A DNA stretch of 25,718 bases from JBEAUL01 sp041161475 (GTDB taxonomy: Bacteria; Pseudomonadota; Gammaproteobacteria; UBA6186; Azoamicaceae), in NCBI GenBank assembly GCA_041161475.1, contig JBEAUL010000037.1, positions 1-25,718 on the forward strand. Direction: 5' to 3'. Position numbers and translations under genes: made by a program. The notes beneath the pieces were generated by a model. The model made no database searches. It had not been told where the DNA came from and worked only from the letters and a program-made list of their open reading frames with translations. Positions 1-8,341 of the stretch are shown piece by piece. Numbering within the stretch: position 1 is the first letter of the stretch; each line of letters opens with the position of its first letter.

Positions 1-181
1 AGATAAGAGCAAAGGTGGTAAAAATAATCCCTAAATCTTCTTTTGTTAACATATCGGCATCGATCATGCTGAGTGTTGTCATCGACAAATTGGCTCTGAC
101 CAAGTAAAAACACGCATACCCAAAGATAATTGAGTACATGATTCTAAAACGCCAATATTTATATAAATTTTCTATATTCAC
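1..181 (-). CDS. OPA-family MFS organophosphate transporter (GlpT/UhpT/UhpC-like), N-terminal part
   Basis: The minus strand opens at a GTG (181) preceded by AGGAG at 190-194 with an 8-nt gap, and stays open to the window edge, giving about 60 residues. The peptide starts with N-I-E-N-L-Y-K-Y-W-R-F-R, then a hydrophobic segment with G-Y-A-C-F-Y-L-V-R-A-N. This is the signature start of organophosphate:phosphate antiporters (GlpT, UhpT, UhpC), where a K-Y-W-R-x-R motif precedes TM1 and the Arg at its end helps bind phosphate. Such carriers sit in the inner membrane and exchange sugar phosphates or glycerol-3-phosphate for phosphate. It lies about 100 bp downstream of rsgA on the same strand. 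The substrate cannot be told, because the rest of the gene is outside the window. Confidence 0.8.
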   Translation of the reverse strand, partial: MNIENLYKYWRFRIMYSIIFGYACFYLVRANLSMTTLSMIDADMLTKEDLGIIFTTFALI

Positions 182-283
182 CCTACAAACTCCTATCCAT
201 GTCAGCGGTTGTTTTATAAAAATGTAAGCGCACTTTCTTGATATAAAAAAGCGGACTTGACAACGCTGATGTTAAAACTAACA

Positions 284-1285
284 TTACTTTTTAATAATTT
301 CTAAGGCTATTTCGCCAAAACTGCTCAACCGGTAACGCGATATCATGCCTTGCTCAGCGGCTTGCCATAGCCCGCATGCGGGGGTATCGGCGGTGTGTGT
401 GCAATTTCGAAACCGACAGGTCCCCATATAAGGCCTACATTCCACAAAACAGGACAACAGTTGATGCCGAGACAATGGGGGTAATTTTAACTCCCGAATG
501 CCCGGTGAGTCTACAATACCACCTCCCTCGTCTAAAAAATACCACCTTGAGACAGTGGTTGTATGTTTACCCAGTAATCCTTCGCGAGACAGATCGCCCA
601 CCACAATGGCATCATCCTGCACCAGTTGCCGTATTAGGGACGATTTTCCAACCCCCGACTGACCCACAACCAAAGAAATTTTTCCCTGTAGCGCGGATTT
701 TAAACCGCTTAAGGAGTCTTCTATTTGGGTACTGACACGAAAATGGGCGTAGGGTAAGGCTTCGTAAACCGATAATATCGTTTCAAAGGCCAATTTTGCC
801 TCTTCGGCTAAGGCATTATTCTCTATTAAATCTGTCTTATTAAACACAAGCACCGGTGCAATGCCTGTATATTCTGCCAATACCAGATAGCGATCTAAGG
901 TCGTCTGCTGAGGGGCCGGTTGCGGTGACACAACAATGACCAGTTGGTCAATATTAGCAGCCATAGGCACAGGGTTACCCCGTGCATCGTGTTTTTCAAG
1001 ACAAGTGCGCCGGGGCAAAATTTGCGTGACGACACCTTGTTCTGTTTCTGTGGTCGCTTCCCATAAAACCTCATCGCCAACCACCAGCGCCCCTAAATGC
1101 TGGCGTTTGTGACAAAAAACAGCCGAGTTACTGTCCTTGTCCCATATTGCCACGGCTTTACCAAAATGTGCCAGTACTAGCCCTTCTTTTTTGTTAGAAA
1201 GATTACTTTCTTTTGAACCATGATGGCGCTCTCGCCCTTGTTGGATCCGTCTCGCTTGCTGTTCAGTGATACGACGCTTACTCAT
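284..1285 (-). CDS. rsgA: Ribosome small subunit-dependent GTPase A
   Basis: RsgA (YjeQ) is a circularly permuted GTPase that checks late 30S ribosomal subunit maturation in the cytoplasm. The 333-residue protein has a basic N-terminus, an OB-fold region (about 35-110) and the G motifs in permuted order: NKTD at 149-152 (G4), GQSGVGKSS at 208-216 (P-loop) and DSPG at 259-262 (G3). The C-terminal zinc-binding set is complete: Cys290, Cys295, His297, Cys304. Length is close to the E. coli protein (about 350). It is divergent from orn across about 70 bp, the arrangement known from enterobacteria. The Shine-Dalgarno before the ATG at 1285 is weak. Identification is secure. Confidence 0.97.
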   Translation of the reverse strand: MSKRRITEQQARRIQQGRERHHGSKESNLSNKKEGLVLAHFGKAVAIWDKDSNSAVFCHKRQHLGALVVGDEVLWEATTETEQGVVTQILPRRTCLEKHDARGNPVPMAANIDQLVIVVSPQPAPQQTTLDRYLVLAEYTGIAPVLVFNKTDLIENNALAEEAKLAFETILSVYEALPYAHFRVSTQIEDSLSGLKSALQGKISLVVGQSGVGKSSLIRQLVQDDAIVVGDLSREGLLGKHTTTVSRWYFLDEGGGIVDSPGIRELKLPPLSRHQLLSCFVECRPYMGTCRFRNCTHTADTPACGLWQAAEQGMISRYRLSSFGEIALEIIKK

Positions 1286-1355
1286 ACGCTTTAATCCATG
1301 CTACCATATCGCCTATATTTACCAAACCCAAACAATCGCACAAAGTAGCCCATTT

Positions 1356-1913
1356 ATGAAACCAAAGGCAACTAATTTAATCTGGCTAGACCTCGAAATG
1401 ACCGGTTTAGACACCAATAATGATACTATTATCGAGATTGCCACCATCGTTACCGATAAACATCTGAATGTCATTGCAGAAGGCCCCTCTCTGGCTATTT
1501 ACCAACCCGAAGACATTCTTCAAAATATGGACGCTTGGAATACCAAACACCACACACAATCAGGCCTCATCGAACGTGTACGCGAAAGCGCACTAGATTA
1601 CGAAGCCGCAGAAGCCCTTACCCTAGATTTTATCATGACCCATGTTCCACCCGGAAAATCACCCTTGTGTGGCAATAGCATCTGCCAAGACAGACGCTTT
1701 CTAGCACGCTTAATGCCCAAACTAGAGCGCTATTTTCATTATCGTAACCTTGATGTGAGCAGCATTAAAGTCTTAGCCAAACATTGGGCACCCCAAATAG
1801 CCAAGCAATTTAAGAAAGACACTGAAAACAGCCATCAGGCCCTATACGATATTCGCGCATCCATCGAAGAATTGCGTTTTTATCGGGAACATTTTTTTAA
1901 ATTTGAGACCTAA
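1356..1913 (+). CDS. orn: Oligoribonuclease
   Basis: Orn is a 3'-5' exoribonuclease that degrades 2-5 nt RNA fragments, including pGpG from cyclic-di-GMP breakdown. From the ATG at 1356 the protein is 185 residues, matching the family (about 181). All DEDDh catalytic residues are present: Asp12 and Glu14 in the W-L-D-L-E-M-T-G-L-D block, Asp112 in G-N-S-I-C-Q-D-R-R-F, His160 and Asp165. An open frame continues upstream to 1266, but that part has no homology-like features and overlaps the rsgA start, so the ATG before K-P-K-A-T-N-L-I-W is the real start. The Shine-Dalgarno is poor. It is divergent from rsgA. Identification is secure. Confidence 0.97.
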   Translation: MKPKATNLIWLDLEMTGLDTNNDTIIEIATIVTDKHLNVIAEGPSLAIYQPEDILQNMDAWNTKHHTQSGLIERVRESALDYEAAEALTLDFIMTHVPPGKSPLCGNSICQDRRFLARLMPKLERYFHYRNLDVSSIKVLAKHWAPQIAKQFKKDTENSHQALYDIRASIEELRFYREHFFKFET

Positions 1914-1954
1914 ATATCGCTCAAGCACGCACATAATATAGCAGAGATTGCCAT

Positions 1955-2698
1955 ATGTTATTGATAGGGATGTATCATAAAATCAGCGATCCTTCAGATC
2001 CAAAACGCTTGCTTGCCTTTAAACAGCATCTGATTGAATTAAAGCGTCGATTTTCGATCGTAACGCCTGCCGATCGATTACCTAAGCATCAAGTATCTGT
2101 CTGCTTAACCTTTGATGATGCATACTATGATTTTTATCATTATGTCTATCCTTTACTACAAGCGTTAGACTTAAAAGCCGTGCTAGCCATTCCAACCGCT
2201 TATATCACCGAACACACACAGATACCTGCTGAGGAACGCTTAGCCGTTCCGTATCCAAATGCACTCTCTGATTACTCTACCGTAAAAAACAGCATTCCAT
2301 TTTGCACCTGGTCAGAAATTCGCGAAATGGTTGATAGTCAACGGGTATACCCTGCCTCGCATTCACACAATCACCTGAATTTGTGTGAAAAAAACACCAA
2401 TATCAGGGAAGAACTCGATATCTCCAAACAATTACTCGAAGAAAAATTAAATATGGCTATCGATACCTTTGTTTATCCCTACGGCAAAATGAATCGAATG
2501 GTCCACAAAACAGTACAAAAAACCTATCGCTTTGGTCTGCGGATTGGTGGTGCTATTAATCTAGGCTGGTCTACACAAAATGGTCTTCTATATCGCGTGA
2601 ATGCAGATCCCTTTTGGATCGATGGAAAAAAAATATCGTCTGGATTTTTAGTAAAATCTGTATTCAACCATGCTTTAAATCGATTGAGAGGGAAATAA
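1955..2698 (+). CDS. Polysaccharide deacetylase (NodB/CE4) family protein
   Basis: A 247-residue protein with the CE4 esterase motifs: motif 1 T-F-D-D at 52-55 (catalytic base and metal Asp), motif 2 S-H-S-H-N-H at 135-140 (metal-binding His pair), and F-V-Y-P-Y-G at 172-177, the usual arginine/aromatic region of this family. Enzymes of this family remove N-acetyl groups from amino sugars in surface polysaccharide, LPS or peptidoglycan. No signal peptide is seen, so it probably works in the cytoplasm or at the inner face on a precursor. Its TAA stop overlaps the ATG of the next gene (TAATG), so it is translationally coupled to a glycosyltransferase, which points to LPS or glycan decoration. 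A GAG-type ribosome site precedes the ATG. The family is secure and the substrate unknown. Confidence 0.88.
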   Translation: MLLIGMYHKISDPSDPKRLLAFKQHLIELKRRFSIVTPADRLPKHQVSVCLTFDDAYYDFYHYVYPLLQALDLKAVLAIPTAYITEHTQIPAEERLAVPYPNALSDYSTVKNSIPFCTWSEIREMVDSQRVYPASHSHNHLNLCEKNTNIREELDISKQLLEEKLNMAIDTFVYPYGKMNRMVHKTVQKTYRFGLRIGGAINLGWSTQNGLLYRVNADPFWIDGKKISSGFLVKSVFNHALNRLRGK

Positions 2699-3489
2699 TG
2701 CAAGGCCGACAAACGCTGAGTGTTGTGATAATTACCTATAACGAAGGACACCGATTGGGTGCATGCTTGTCATCTGTTCAGTTTGCAGATGAAATCATTG
2801 TCGTTGATGCAGAAAGCACTGATAATACGGTTGCCATCGCTCAAGCATACACAGATAAAATTTATATCCAACCTTGGCAAGGGTTTGGCCACCAAAAACA
2901 AATTGCCCTAAACTATGCCAAGGGCGATTGGGTACTGTCCTTAGATGCCGATGAAATCGTCTCTCCATCCCTACAAGTCAACATACAAAAACAATTAACA
3001 ATGCCTTTTGATACAACATACAGCGGATACTACATCACCTCTGTTACCGATTTTTGTGGCACAAAAATTCGTCACGGCGATTGGCGAAGCGACAAAAAAC
3101 TACGGCTATTTAAAAGAAATAAAGGTACTTTTACACCAGATGTTGTCCACGAAAGACTCGTTATACCAGATGGTAAAGTCGGGTTTTTACCGGGTCATTT
3201 ATCGCATTTTTCTTATCCCAACTTAGCCACTGCCTTAGAAAAAGTACAGCGTTATTCTACACTGGGGGCAGAAAAAAAATGGGCTGCTGGAAAAAAGGCC
3301 TCTTTTTTCACGGCTTTAAGTCATGGATTATGGGCTTTTTTTCGGGGCTATGTCCTAAAAGGGGGATTTTTAGATGGGGTAGCTGGTTTTTTGGTTGCCT
3401 TCTCTCGCATGGAAGAAACCTTCTATCGATACATGAAACTACGGGAACTGTCTTTGGAGGCTACACAACAAAAGACGGGTGTGCTGTAA
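2698..3489 (+). CDS. Family 2 glycosyltransferase, WaaE/LgtF-like (LPS core)
   Basis: A 263-residue GT-A glycosyltransferase. The N-terminal block L-S-V-V-I-I-T-Y-N-E and I-V-V-D-A-x-S-T-D form the nucleotide-sugar site, and D-A-D at 83-85 in V-L-S-L-D-A-D-E is the metal-binding DxD motif. The W-Q-G-F-G-x-Q-K segment (60-67) is typical of the WaaE/KdtX/LgtF group, which adds a glucose to heptose I of the LPS inner core. The start at 2698 is chosen over an upstream ATG (2614) because G-A-G-A-G-G lies just ahead, the family N-terminus begins here, and 2614 lies inside the deacetylase. The start overlaps the deacetylase stop. Its 3' end overlaps a truncated hicB fragment on the other strand. Length is usual for the family. 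Confidence 0.88.
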   Translation: MQGRQTLSVVIITYNEGHRLGACLSSVQFADEIIVVDAESTDNTVAIAQAYTDKIYIQPWQGFGHQKQIALNYAKGDWVLSLDADEIVSPSLQVNIQKQLTMPFDTTYSGYYITSVTDFCGTKIRHGDWRSDKKLRLFKRNKGTFTPDVVHERLVIPDGKVGFLPGHLSHFSYPNLATALEKVQRYSTLGAEKKWAAGKKASFFTALSHGLWAFFRGYVLKGGFLDGVAGFLVAFSRMEETFYRYMKLRELSLEATQQKTGVL

Positions 3490-3648
3490 ATAATATTCCA
3501 CGGCTTCTTGAAAGGCCGATTCTACAGCATTTAGATCGCTGGTTTGAAAGGCGATGACACCATCCACGTGCATCGCCTCTCCATAAAATCCTTCTGTACA
3601 TGCCGAGTAACGCACCCGCGCAGAAAATCCTTTATAATGCAATTCCAT
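3439..3648 (-). pseudogene. Truncated HicB-family antitoxin (orphan)
   Basis: This 69-residue reading frame begins M-E-L-H-Y-K-G-F-S-A-R-V and contains G-F-Y-G-E and A-F-Q-E-A-V-E-Y-Y-L, the N-terminal partial RNase H-like fold of HicB antitoxins. A complete HicB of this type is about 110 residues with a C-terminal ribbon-helix-helix DNA-binding domain. Here similarity ends at E-Y-Y-L, exactly where the opposite glycosyltransferase gene stops (3489). The last 17 or so residues are antisense to that gene and look meaningless. No HicA toxin is adjacent. It starts 13 nt after the trhO stop with only an AGG ahead, so it could still be co-transcribed. Best read as a remnant of a toxin-antitoxin locus. 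A small functional orphan is less likely. Confidence 0.6.
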
Positions 3649-3661
3649 TGCGCATTAACCT

Positions 3662-4624
3662 TTAATGTTTACTGGCACCAATATGGTTCTCTCCTTTTTT
3701 AGTGGCCAACTGTACCTGCCTGTGCCGTTCGGTAGCGCGCGCTCTTTTTTCTTCGCTTAAATTACCATGGCATGCAGGACAACAGACCCCTTCTATATAC
3801 TGGTCAGATGCCTTGTCTGATTCAGAAACAGGCAATCGACAACCGTAACATAACGCATAAGAACCCGGTTTTACTTGCTCCTTTACCGCAACACGCTGAT
3901 CGAATACAAAACATTCGCCTTCCCACAGACTTTCTTCTACAGGCACATCCTCTAGGTATTGCAAAATACCGCCTTTCAGATGGTAGACTTCTTCAAATCC
4001 CGACTTCAACATGTACGCTGAGGCCTTTTCGCAACGAATACCACCTGTACAAAACATGGCAATTTTTTTATGCTGACGCGGATCTAAATGCTTTTCTGTA
4101 AAAGCAGGAAAGGCCTTAAATGTGTTTGTTTTTGGATTGACGGCTCCCTTAAAGGTTCCTATTTTTACTTCATAGTCATTTCTTACATCGATCACTGTCA
4201 CCCCCTCTTGTTGTATCAAGGCATTCCATTCCTTAGGGGATACATAGGTTCCAGATTGGTGGTGCGGTAAAATATCTGGTCTTCCTAAGGTCACAATTTC
4301 GGGTTTAACCAATACTTTCATGCGATAAAAAGGTTGTTTTTCAAAACTCGATTCTTTGTACTCGAGCGCTGTAAATCCCAGGACATTGATTAAGTAAGCT
4401 CTTAAGGCATCAATGCCTGCTCTTGTGCCAGATACGGTACCATTAATGCCCTCTGATGAAAAAATCAAGGTCCCTTTAATGCCATGTTGCTTACACTGCA
4501 TCTTCAAATCTGGCGCTTGCTTTTTATAATGAGGACAATCCATAAATTGATACAAAGCGGCAATTACAACGCCAGCATCTTCTGATAATGCGGTTTCTTT
4601 TTTTCTCTTATTTTTATCATTCAT
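3662..4624 (-). CDS. trhO: tRNA uridine(34) hydroxylase (rhodanese-like, YceA family)
   Basis: TrhO uses oxygen to hydroxylate wobble uridine-34 of tRNA, giving ho5U, the precursor of cmo5U/mo5U. The protein has the family's N-terminal domain (about 18-110), a rhodanese domain (about 128-235) with active-site loop C-T-G-G-I-R-C-E-K at 192-200 (Cys192), and the C-terminal cysteine-rich tail (Cys259, Cys262, Cys281/282, Cys285) that looks metal-binding. The ATG at 4624 (320 residues) has GAAGGA upstream and is preferred. A frame-open ATG at 4666 would add 14 residues and overlap the previous gene by 23 nt. It follows an aldo/keto reductase gene in a minus operon. Identification is secure; the start is slightly uncertain. 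Confidence 0.93.
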   Translation of the reverse strand: MNDKNKRKKETALSEDAGVVIAALYQFMDCPHYKKQAPDLKMQCKQHGIKGTLIFSSEGINGTVSGTRAGIDALRAYLINVLGFTALEYKESSFEKQPFYRMKVLVKPEIVTLGRPDILPHHQSGTYVSPKEWNALIQQEGVTVIDVRNDYEVKIGTFKGAVNPKTNTFKAFPAFTEKHLDPRQHKKIAMFCTGGIRCEKASAYMLKSGFEEVYHLKGGILQYLEDVPVEESLWEGECFVFDQRVAVKEQVKPGSYALCYGCRLPVSESDKASDQYIEGVCCPACHGNLSEEKRARATERHRQVQLATKKGENHIGASKH

Positions 4625-4643
4625 TGCATTTATTTCCTTCGTA

Positions 4644-5417
4644 TTATTTTTTTTCAAGACAAACAATGGAACAATTCTCTACCAGGTGTTGCGCATTGAT
4701 AGTACCCATCACAACGCTGGACACGCCGGTTTCTTTTAACACAAAAGTCAAGGCTGCTTTAGGATGCTGTAAATGCCCACTCGCTAAACTTTTTTTCACC
4801 AAAACACCCTTGTTTTTTTCTAGGGCTTCTCGTATTAAAGGGTATTCGTCTTCATACCCTGCATGATAGGTTAACATGACAACATCAGCGTGTGCCAATG
4901 CTATCCGCCCACCAGCCAAGGTTTTACTAGACATGCCAAATGCACGTATTTTTCCCTGATCTTTTAATCGTTGCAAGGCAGGAAATGCTTCTCTGTGTGC
5001 TGTTGTTTCTATTTGTCCCCCGTCGGAATGCACCAACACGACATCCAGATAGCTTGTTTTTAGTCGTCGTAGACTACGATGCACACTTTCTTCAATTGCC
5101 TTTGCTGAAAAATCAAAAAAAGAATGTCCATTCTCAAATCGTTCACCCACTTTACCAACAATGACCCACTCTCCACGATCTGCTACATGGGGTAATAATT
5201 CACCCAATCGGCGCTCACTGTCTCCATAGGCCGGTGCGGTATCGATGGTATTAATGCCCTGTTCTTTGGCGCAAGTTAATAGTTTGATAACCCTCTCATC
5301 ATCAGGAATCTCAAACGCCTCCGGATATTTTACCCCCGTATTTCGTCCAATTTTAACCGTACCCAAAGAAAGCCGAGACACTCGAATTCCTGTGCTACCT
5401 AACCAAGCATACTGCAT
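4644..5417 (-). CDS. Aldo/keto reductase
   Basis: A 257-residue NADPH-type aldo/keto reductase of TIM-barrel fold. The catalytic tetrad is visible: Asp59 and Tyr64 in D-T-A-P-A-Y-G, Lys89 in V-G-K-V-G and His130 in V-L-V-H-S-D-G. It is somewhat shorter than the common 280-330 residues, with the last barrel helices compressed. It resembles the subgroup with aldose or fucose dehydrogenases, but the substrate cannot be read from sequence. Start ATG 5417 has GGAG 7 nt upstream. Only a few bases separate it from the FAD oxidoreductase stop, so the two are one operon, and trhO follows immediately. The redox pairing with the flavoprotein may be functional or accidental. Confidence 0.9.
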   Translation of the reverse strand: MQYAWLGSTGIRVSRLSLGTVKIGRNTGVKYPEAFEIPDDERVIKLLTCAKEQGINTIDTAPAYGDSERRLGELLPHVADRGEWVIVGKVGERFENGHSFFDFSAKAIEESVHRSLRRLKTSYLDVVLVHSDGGQIETTAHREAFPALQRLKDQGKIRAFGMSSKTLAGGRIALAHADVVMLTYHAGYEDEYPLIREALEKNKGVLVKKSLASGHLQHPKAALTFVLKETGVSSVVMGTINAQHLVENCSIVCLEKK

Positions 5418-5421
5418 GCTG

Positions 5422-6696
5422 TTACTCCGATTCCCAGGGTAAATTGGCTACACGTGGCGTTGGCCAATTTAATTTAGCCAAAGTGTCCTGAAATACACGC
5501 GTATCACTGTGCTTGCCGGTGATTTTTAGGGGTTGTAAATGAGATAAAATTTTATCTGCCATGCGAGGTGACAAGGCAAGTTTTGTGGGCCAGGCCAAGC
5601 AAATATTTCCCTGTAACTCGACATGCGCCGTATCGGGTTTTTGACCACTGGGTTGTAGCGGTTCTGCCCTATTCACACAAATTGTACGCCAATGTGTGCC
5701 CGATAAATCTATCCAAGGCAATAAATTACCAACTGTCTCACGTGCTACCAATATTTGGGCATCCATGCTACGTAAAACCCCTTCTTCAGCCAACTTGCCC
5801 CCCAAATACCAAGTCACTTGTTGCGGATTTGATGGCATGGGATGCGTGGTTACCGTCATGCGCGGGGTTGCTCCATCATCAATACAATGCCCATATAAAC
5901 TGGGGGGCTGTACATATGCTGGAAACGTACAGGTTACCATTTGTAACGGACGCTTTTGCATCGATGTAAAGGCGGTTTGTTCAGCCAACTGTGCATTCCC
6001 TTGTCCAGCAGTAAAAACATAGTGATTCGCTGTTAAACGCACTTGTCGCCCTTGTGAAGACAATGACAAATGGTCTATGTATGGGGCATTTGAGGCTAAT
6101 GTAGCATAATGCACCTGATAGCCCTTTTGACCGTCCACTTGTAAAATGGCTGACTGCAAAGGAGTAGCCAGGGCCTGTAAAACAGACGCAATGTCTAATA
6201 CCGGTTCATTTAGCTGATAGACATTTCCTTTAAATGCTGGGTGCTGGAGAGCGGCGGGAAAAGCGTCTTTTTTTACCTTTTTGACGCGACTTTTCAGGCA
6301 TTTGCTGGCAAAAAAGTTGAATACATTGGCTTTTAGAGAACCTGTTGACCATAAATACTGTGCCTCAGACAATACCTTTGCAGCGCTTAGGTCCAAGACA
6401 CCCTCACCAGCCAAACAAGCACGCCAAATATTTGGCATATCTGCAATCGATTCACTGGCAGAGGACAAGGTCCCCGTTAAAGCATACTTCAACCCACCAT
6501 GAATAATACCTTGGGAACAGATTGTTTGACCTGCGCCAATGGCATAAGGCTCGACCAATACCACTGTAAAACCTGCTTGCTTTAAACGATGCGCTGTCCA
6601 TAAACCCGCGATACCTGCACCGATGATGGCGACATCGCAGGATAAGGTGGGAATATCGGGCATTGTATGGCGATGTTGCGTATTCTGGGTTTGCAT
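5422..6696 (-). CDS. FAD-dependent oxidoreductase (DAO / GlpA-like fold)
   Basis: A 424-residue flavoprotein of the D-amino-acid oxidase/glycerol-3-phosphate dehydrogenase superfamily. The Rossmann dinucleotide site is V-A-I-I-G-A-G-I-A-G (22-31), ending in the acidic residue of V-V-L-V-E. The segment S-Q-G-I-I-H-G-G-L-K-Y is the conserved FAD-contact region of GlpA/GlpD-like enzymes, and H-Y-V-F-T-A-G-Q-G is the second FAD-binding motif. Substrate unknown. It heads a minus operon with an aldo/keto reductase and trhO. The first ATG (6696) and a second (codon 12, before P-D-I-P-T-L) are both possible. Neither has a clear ribosome site, and the longer form is listed. The upstream region is shared with the divergent MFS gene. 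Confidence 0.87.
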   Translation of the reverse strand: MQTQNTQHRHTMPDIPTLSCDVAIIGAGIAGLWTAHRLKQAGFTVVLVEPYAIGAGQTICSQGIIHGGLKYALTGTLSSASESIADMPNIWRACLAGEGVLDLSAAKVLSEAQYLWSTGSLKANVFNFFASKCLKSRVKKVKKDAFPAALQHPAFKGNVYQLNEPVLDIASVLQALATPLQSAILQVDGQKGYQVHYATLASNAPYIDHLSLSSQGRQVRLTANHYVFTAGQGNAQLAEQTAFTSMQKRPLQMVTCTFPAYVQPPSLYGHCIDDGATPRMTVTTHPMPSNPQQVTWYLGGKLAEEGVLRSMDAQILVARETVGNLLPWIDLSGTHWRTICVNRAEPLQPSGQKPDTAHVELQGNICLAWPTKLALSPRMADKILSHLQPLKITGKHSDTRVFQDTLAKLNWPTPRVANLPWESE

Positions 6697-6805
6697 GGCG
6701 AAATATTATCATAGCCCGCACGTCAACACAAAAGGCTATCTGCATATGCCCTTAATTATCCGCGTATATCCAGGCGTCATGCTAAAAATATGTCTGTGCG
6801 CTGTA

Positions 6806-6883
6806 GTCAATGCCCCATGAGGTATGGTAGGGTGGAAGAGAGCACATATAAAATAACCATACATAATTTTAAAGGGCATTGAC
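6806..6883. repeat. Nested inverted repeat spanning the MFS gene leader
   Basis: GTCAATGCCC at 6806-6815 is matched perfectly by GGGCATTGAC at 6874-6883, and inside it GTATGG (6822-6827) pairs with CCATAC (6857-6862). The whole 78-bp element ends 2 bp before the MFS ATG. It contains a TATAAAAT box (6847-6854) and the likely AAAGGG ribosome site (6871-6876), part of which lies in the outer arm. It could be an operator, an RNA structure hiding the ribosome site, or a small repeat element. Confidence 0.6.
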
Positions 6884-6885
6884 AC

Positions 6886-8226
6886 ATGAATGGAGAAACC
6901 ACTGCGCTGGGGACAAAGATCCACTATGGCAATTCTGCTTTGGGTACCACGCCCCATTACAAGCCTTCTTTTGCTTTTAACCGCAACGCCACTTTTTGGA
7001 AAGCAGGCCTAGTGTGGGGATTAGCAACCCTCTTTTACTTTTATGACAATTTGCTACAAGTTGCCCCAAGCGCCATGAAAGACGAACTTTTTGGTGCCTT
7101 TGTGCATTCTGACGAAGCCTTTGGCAGTCTATCGGCCTACTGCTTATACGCTTATGGTTTTATGCAAATTCCAGCAGGATTGCTGGTCGACAAATATGGT
7201 CCTCGTCGATTATTGACGATTGCCTCTTTATTGTGTGCGGCCGGTAGTTTGATTTTTGGTATGGCTCACAGTCTCTTTATCGCTAAAATTGCGCGTTTAT
7301 GTATTGGCATTGGCGCTGCTTTTGCGGTGGTGTGTTGTTTAAAAATTGCCAGCGTATGGTTTAAAGCACGACACTTCTCTTTACTCACGGGCATTATGGT
7401 AACCGTTGGCATGCTGGGTGCCGTCTTCAGTTTGTCTACTGTTGGGTATCTGGTCACCGTATTCGGTTGGCGCGATGCCTTAGTATATGGTGGCATTGCG
7501 GGTATGGCTTTAAGCCTCTTAATTTGGTTTATTGTCAGCGACCGAAACCCAGCAATTGAAACAGTCTCAGAGAAAACCAGTGATATTTTACAATCCAGTA
7601 CTGTCTTAGATACCTTGAAAAGCATGGGACAAGATTTGTGGGCAGTGATGCAAAATACACGCGCTTGGTTAATTGCTGCGTACGCTGGACTCATGTTTGT
7701 ACCGACCCTGGCTTTTGGCGGACTGTGGGGCATTCCTTTTATGCAAGAAGTGCATGGTTTAGACAGAACCGATGCAGGTATTTCTGTGTCTTTGATTTAC
7801 ATTGGTTGGATGGTCGGTGCCCCTTTGTCTGGTTGGGTTGCCGAAAAATTTAAGGCACGCCAACGCATCATGTTAATCGCTAATCTCTGTACCTTGGCTA
7901 TTTGTAGTGCCTTAATTTATTGCGATCACCTTTCCTTATGGAGCATTCAATGCTTACTGTTCGCGATTGGCTTTTTTTCTAGCGGTTTTATTTTGGCATT
8001 TTCAACCATTCGGGAAACCTGTGCACCTCATTTGGCTGGTACCGCTGGGGGATTTACCAATGCTTTAAATACCTTTGGTGGTGCCTTGGCCCAACCACTC
8101 ATCGGTTACGTCTTAGACTGTAGCAATAAGCAGTATCAAATTGCGCTCAGCGTTTTGCCCATTTGTTTAATACTCAGTATTGTTGCCTTGTTATGGGCTT
8201 ATAAAATAAACACCACACAAAGGTAA
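6886..8226 (+). CDS. Major facilitator superfamily transporter
   Basis: A 446-residue inner-membrane permease with about 12 hydrophobic segments after a 35-residue polar N-terminal tail. The MFS motif A loop is visible after TM2: G-L-L-V-D-K-Y-G-P-R-R. The first helix carries F-Y-F-Y-D-N-L-L-Q-V-A-P-S, a pattern found in anion or organic-acid symporter-like MFS proteins, but the substrate is not evident. AAAGGG lies about 9 nt before the ATG at 6886. The gene is monocistronic: divergent from the FAD operon and closed by a strong terminator at 8249-8300. Its leader is a long inverted repeat, so expression may be controlled there. Confidence 0.9.
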   Translation: MNGETTALGTKIHYGNSALGTTPHYKPSFAFNRNATFWKAGLVWGLATLFYFYDNLLQVAPSAMKDELFGAFVHSDEAFGSLSAYCLYAYGFMQIPAGLLVDKYGPRRLLTIASLLCAAGSLIFGMAHSLFIAKIARLCIGIGAAFAVVCCLKIASVWFKARHFSLLTGIMVTVGMLGAVFSLSTVGYLVTVFGWRDALVYGGIAGMALSLLIWFIVSDRNPAIETVSEKTSDILQSSTVLDTLKSMGQDLWAVMQNTRAWLIAAYAGLMFVPTLAFGGLWGIPFMQEVHGLDRTDAGISVSLIYIGWMVGAPLSGWVAEKFKARQRIMLIANLCTLAICSALIYCDHLSLWSIQCLLFAIGFFSSGFILAFSTIRETCAPHLAGTAGGFTNALNTFGGALAQPLIGYVLDCSNKQYQIALSVLPICLILSIVALLWAYKINTTQR

Positions 8227-8248
8227 GGACAACACGCTACTTTTTTTG

Positions 8249-8300
8249 TAGACCATACTCCGAAAATGGCGGACATATTCGGAGTATGGTCTATTTTTTT
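8249..8300 (+). terminator. Rho-independent terminator after the MFS gene
   Basis: A perfect 15-bp stem (8250-8264 with 8278-8292, sequence AGACCATACTCCGAA), extended by one T-A pair, has a 13-nt loop and is followed by A and seven T (8293-8300). The T tract is only on the plus side, so it serves the MFS gene and not the convergent PiT gene. Confidence 0.93.
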
Positions 8301-8341
8301 ATTGAATACAAGACCCTTCAGAGTTATTTATTTTTTGCGCA

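Noticed and set aside
269..284. ATGTTA/TAACAT inverted repeat at the rsgA stop
   Set aside because: Stem is only 6 bp and AT-rich and is not followed by a T tract on the minus strand, so it is not a convincing terminator.
376..735. 119-codon plus frame antisense to rsgA
   Set aside because: Lies wholly in the antisense of a secure gene; no ribosome site and no protein-like pattern.
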